DNA from: an uncultured Clostridia bacterium
Lineage (GTDB): Bacteria > Bacillota > Clostridia > Christensenellales > Aristaeellaceae
NCBI GenBank assembly: GCA_944333055.1
Contig: CALVKT010000042.1
Span: 1-58,663 of the forward strand
Length of the DNA: 58,663 nt
Direction: 5' to 3'
Part shown: positions 56,887 to 58,663 of the stretch, piece by piece
How the letters are laid out: each line of letters opens with the position of its first letter
How positions within the stretch are numbered: the first letter of the stretch is position 1
Position numbers and translations under genes: made by a program
The notes under the pieces: model-generated
Database searches by the model: none
What the model was told of the DNA's origin: nothing
What the model saw: only the letters and a program-made list of their open reading frames with translations

Positions 56887-56904
56887 GTTGCCATAGTGTT
56901 GCCA
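56886..56904. repeat. Two TGTTGCCA direct repeats 11 bp apart
   Basis: TGTTGCCA at 56886-56893 and 56897-56904, one helical turn apart. They sit right after the terminator and before the AT-rich genes, as integrase arm or core sites often do. No integrase is visible here. Confidence 0.4.
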
Positions 56905-56912
56905 CCAAGAGT

Positions 56913-57281
56913 TTATTGATTCAGCCACTCATTTAACGAAAGCGATGACCACCCTCCAGCAGGAGTTGCAGGCCTTGCTGGTCTTGCAGGGCGAGCTGGC
57001 CGGGCAGGCCGGGCAGGTCTCGCATGTCGTGCTGCTCTTGCAGGGCGTGCCGGTCTTGCCTTTCCATGTAACGATCCATTGTTACTCCATGCAAACACTT
57101 TGCCATTTGTATCATAACAGACAGTACCCTCTATCGGCCCTAACCAATTTCCAGAACAACTTGACCAAATATGATTAGAAGAGATATATGCGATCCATTG
57201 CATATCCGTATCAAAAATATTTTTGCTTGGATCTAACCATGCTATCAAATTACAATCTTTATCAAATAATGGATATAACAT
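56913..57281 (-). CDS. 4-fold beta flower-like protein with Pro-Ala-Arg repeat tail
   Basis: 122 residues from the ATG at 57281 (AAAGGAAAG upstream). Residues 1-75 show four similar strand pairs: PLFDKDCNLIAWLDPSKNIF, MQWIAYISSNHIWSSCSGNW, LGPIEGTVCYDTNGKVFAW. This pattern is that of 4-fold beta flower proteins. Residues ~80-112 are about ten PAR/HAR/PAT-type triplets, then GGWSSLSLNEWLNQ. The tail's DNA is very GC-rich while the head is AT-rich. It follows the TIR gene by 28 bp in the same operon. Function unknown; the domain may be a ligand sensor. Confidence 0.6.
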   Translation of the reverse strand: MLYPLFDKDCNLIAWLDPSKNIFDTDMQWIAYISSNHIWSSCSGNWLGPIEGTVCYDTNGKVFAWSNNGSLHGKARPARPARAARHARPARPARPARPARPARPATPAGGWSSLSLNEWLNQ

Positions 57282-57309
57282 TTTAACTTTCCTTTCTATC
57301 TGCCGCAAG

Positions 57310-58083
57310 TTATGCAGTTTGAATTAAGTTTGCTATTTCTGTAGCAATCTCATCAATAGTATTGATGGCCGTATTACGGGCCAATTTGTCTGCTAGCGAA
57401 GGGCTGAAATCAATTACTTCTTTTTTAGTAATATTGTGCCAAATAGGAAGCAAAATTTGTTCTCCAGATATAGCTTTGGTAATAATTCCGTCCAATTCAT
57501 AATTGGTCCAACCCTTTTTGATAAAATCTTTAGAAACAACCACAATACCAAAACGGCTGTTTGCCAAACCTTTATCGATTTTTCTTCTAAGGCTATCACC
57601 AATTTTCATTTCAAACTCATCATACCATACTTTTATTCCTTTGTCTCGCAAAGCGTTCGCCAACGGGCGCACTACCTCATCTTTATCTTCCGATGCATGA
57701 GATATAAATACATCGTATTCTGGATCCATATCAACATCAAAATCTATTCCTAATCCACGATTGTGTACTAGAGAGGGAACCGAAGATAATGGTTGCTGTT
57801 TAATTGTCGGCAATGCAGGGGGCAATACACGCACAGAACTTTTAACATTACCTCCTAGCCCTCTTAAATCAATCGCTATATGCCAGTGACTAGAATGTGA
57901 TGTTTTTAAACGAATTGGTGATTGTTTAGCAAGACCGCCAATATAGCGGTAACGCCTACCATTTTTGTAGTTGCTAAAATTAGCGGAATCAAGCAGTTGC
58001 ACATTTGCAGCATTTCCCTGCAAATATATTTCAACTATACGCCCCTGTTCAAGGGTTCCTAAATCATAGTGCGTAAAATTCAA
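57310..58083 (-). CDS. DUF1883-TIR domain protein
   Basis: 257 residues from a TTG at 58083, six bases after GGGGAG; this start gives MNFTHYDLGTLEQGRIVEIY, the normal DUF1883 beginning (a TTG at 58098 is too close to the previous stop). Residues ~1-90 are DUF1883 (QGNAANVQLLDSANFSNYKN, a beta-rich sensor-like domain). Residues ~124-250 are a TIR domain: YDVFISHASEDKDEVVRPLA, WYDEFEMKIGDSLRRKIDKG, and the likely NADase Glu in NYELDGI. Such TIRs degrade NAD+ or make cyclic ADP-ribose signals in antiphage defence. Genes here are near 40% GC by eye, against 60% or more in the core. Confidence 0.85.
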   Translation of the reverse strand: MNFTHYDLGTLEQGRIVEIYLQGNAANVQLLDSANFSNYKNGRRYRYIGGLAKQSPIRLKTSHSSHWHIAIDLRGLGGNVKSSVRVLPPALPTIKQQPLSSVPSLVHNRGLGIDFDVDMDPEYDVFISHASEDKDEVVRPLANALRDKGIKVWYDEFEMKIGDSLRRKIDKGLANSRFGIVVVSKDFIKKGWTNYELDGIITKAISGEQILLPIWHNITKKEVIDFSPSLADKLARNTAINTIDEIATEIANLIQTA

Positions 58084-58098
58084 AATATCACTCCCCAA

Positions 58099-58663
58099 TT
58101 ATTTCCTTGGTCCTAAAAACTTATCACCATTCAAATGAATCATGTGATCTGGCATATCAGCAATCCAAACTTCTGTTTCCCAAGCAAGCATCTCAGAAAA
58201 CTTCTTGAATGTCTTAAAATTCAGAAAAGCTGTAACATAGATTTTTCCCGCGGTTACGCCAGTGGTCATTTCTTCGATCTCTTTGATGCGTTTCGGCTCC
58301 ATCGGCCCAACAGATGTTACCGACTCTATAAAATACAGCCAATTCTTCTCCTCTGAGTAGAGGACCACATCTGGCATCTTATCATGTAATGTAATAGTAA
58401 ATCCCAGTTCGCTAAGCTTGTCCTCGTTCTTTACCAAATCCTTTTCAATGGTATCGCCGACATAGAGGCATTCCGAATTTGGAGCAAAGCGTGGTGCAAA
58501 TTCCTCGATAATTGCTTTTTGGAGTTGATTATGATCTCCTGGAGAAAAAGTGAAATCTTCACCGTTGATTTTCACTGGCATTTTGCGTCTGACACGCTTA
58601 GAAGCATACAACTGAACAAGCGTTTCGTGATTGGTTTGAAAAGCGGTAAGCTTGGTTTCCCAC
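58099..58663 (-). CDS. BsuBI/PstI-type restriction endonuclease, C-terminal part, cut by window edge
   Basis: The frame is open from the window edge (WETKLTAFQTNHETLVQLYA) to the stop at 58099. Family features: FSPGDHNQLQKAIIEEFAPR, ECLYVGDTIEKDLV, PDVVLYSEEKNWLYFIESVT (PD...E core of the nuclease), YVTAFLNFKTFKKFSEMLAW, and ETEVWIADMPDHMIHLNGDK FLGPR. This is a type II restriction enzyme domain. A partner methyltransferase should lie just beyond 58663 if the system is complete. The TIR gene follows within 15 bp. Confidence 0.88.
   Translation of the reverse strand, partial: WETKLTAFQTNHETLVQLYASKRVRRKMPVKINGEDFTFSPGDHNQLQKAIIEEFAPRFAPNSECLYVGDTIEKDLVKNEDKLSELGFTITLHDKMPDVVLYSEEKNWLYFIESVTSVGPMEPKRIKEIEEMTTGVTAGKIYVTAFLNFKTFKKFSEMLAWETEVWIADMPDHMIHLNGDKFLGPRK

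Overview
The window looks like chromosome of a GC-rich, anaerobic Firmicute of the Clostridia type. The signs are strong Shine-Dalgarno sites, a CtsR-like box before clpB, a yybP-ykoY manganese riboswitch before mntP, a BMP-type nucleoside transporter, an atp operon with a sodium-type c subunit, and a two-subunit iron-sulfur fumarase. I cannot name a genus from the sequence alone. Two parts look acquired: a decaying prophage at the left end (about 1-6360, with a further integrase fragment to about 7330) and an AT-rich defence-like cassette at the right end (about 56890-58663).

Layout. 1-6360: integrase (cut by the window edge), a CI/LexA-type repressor with overlapping divergent promoters and operators, a frameshifted cro, broken tail genes, an intact endolysin and a broken holin. 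6553-6828: tRNA-Tyr and tRNA-Leu behind a consensus promoter. 6849-8000: integrase C-terminal remnant, arm-like repeats and a truncated DUF3021 gene. 8000-12100: secreted phosphodiester glycosidase-like protein, a two-component system whose kinase is frameshifted at a GT repeat, and an alpha/beta hydrolase. 12596-16269: a redox/sulfur cluster (ferredoxin, membrane Fe-S protein, lipoprotein rhodanese, thioredoxin, rhodanese, CoA-disulfide reductase-rhodanese) with two promoters carrying the same inverted repeat at the same spacing. 16399-17135: mntP and its riboswitch. 17228-22265: BMP-family ABC importer. 22353-24645: internally deleted glyoxalase, MATE exporter, acetyltransferase. 24711-30332: clpB, a SprT-like protease overlapping an XRE/S24 regulator, and an AI-2E family protein. 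30408-36399: fumarase subunits and a carbohydrate-type ABC importer. 36420-37400: a secreted small protein and an array of hairpins. 37571-45068: complete F-type ATP synthase operon. 45147-48332: recX, nicotinate phosphoribosyltransferase, lgt. 48464-56359: upp, purB, purA, carB, carA. 56913-58663: a 4-fold beta flower-like protein, a DUF1883-TIR protein and the C-terminal part of a BsuBI/PstI-type restriction enzyme.

How parts work together. The sulfur cluster would move electrons and sulfane sulfur between thiols, persulfides and CoA. The atp operon probably makes a sodium-coupled enzyme, because the c subunit carries two ring carboxylates plus the Thr/Tyr sodium ligands. upp, purA, purB, carA and carB form a nucleotide block, and the BMP importer probably brings in nucleosides. 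The right-hand cassette pairs a restriction enzyme with a TIR protein and a beta-flower protein in one tight operon. It is the best candidate here for a poorly described system, but its methyltransferase and any further partners would lie beyond the window.
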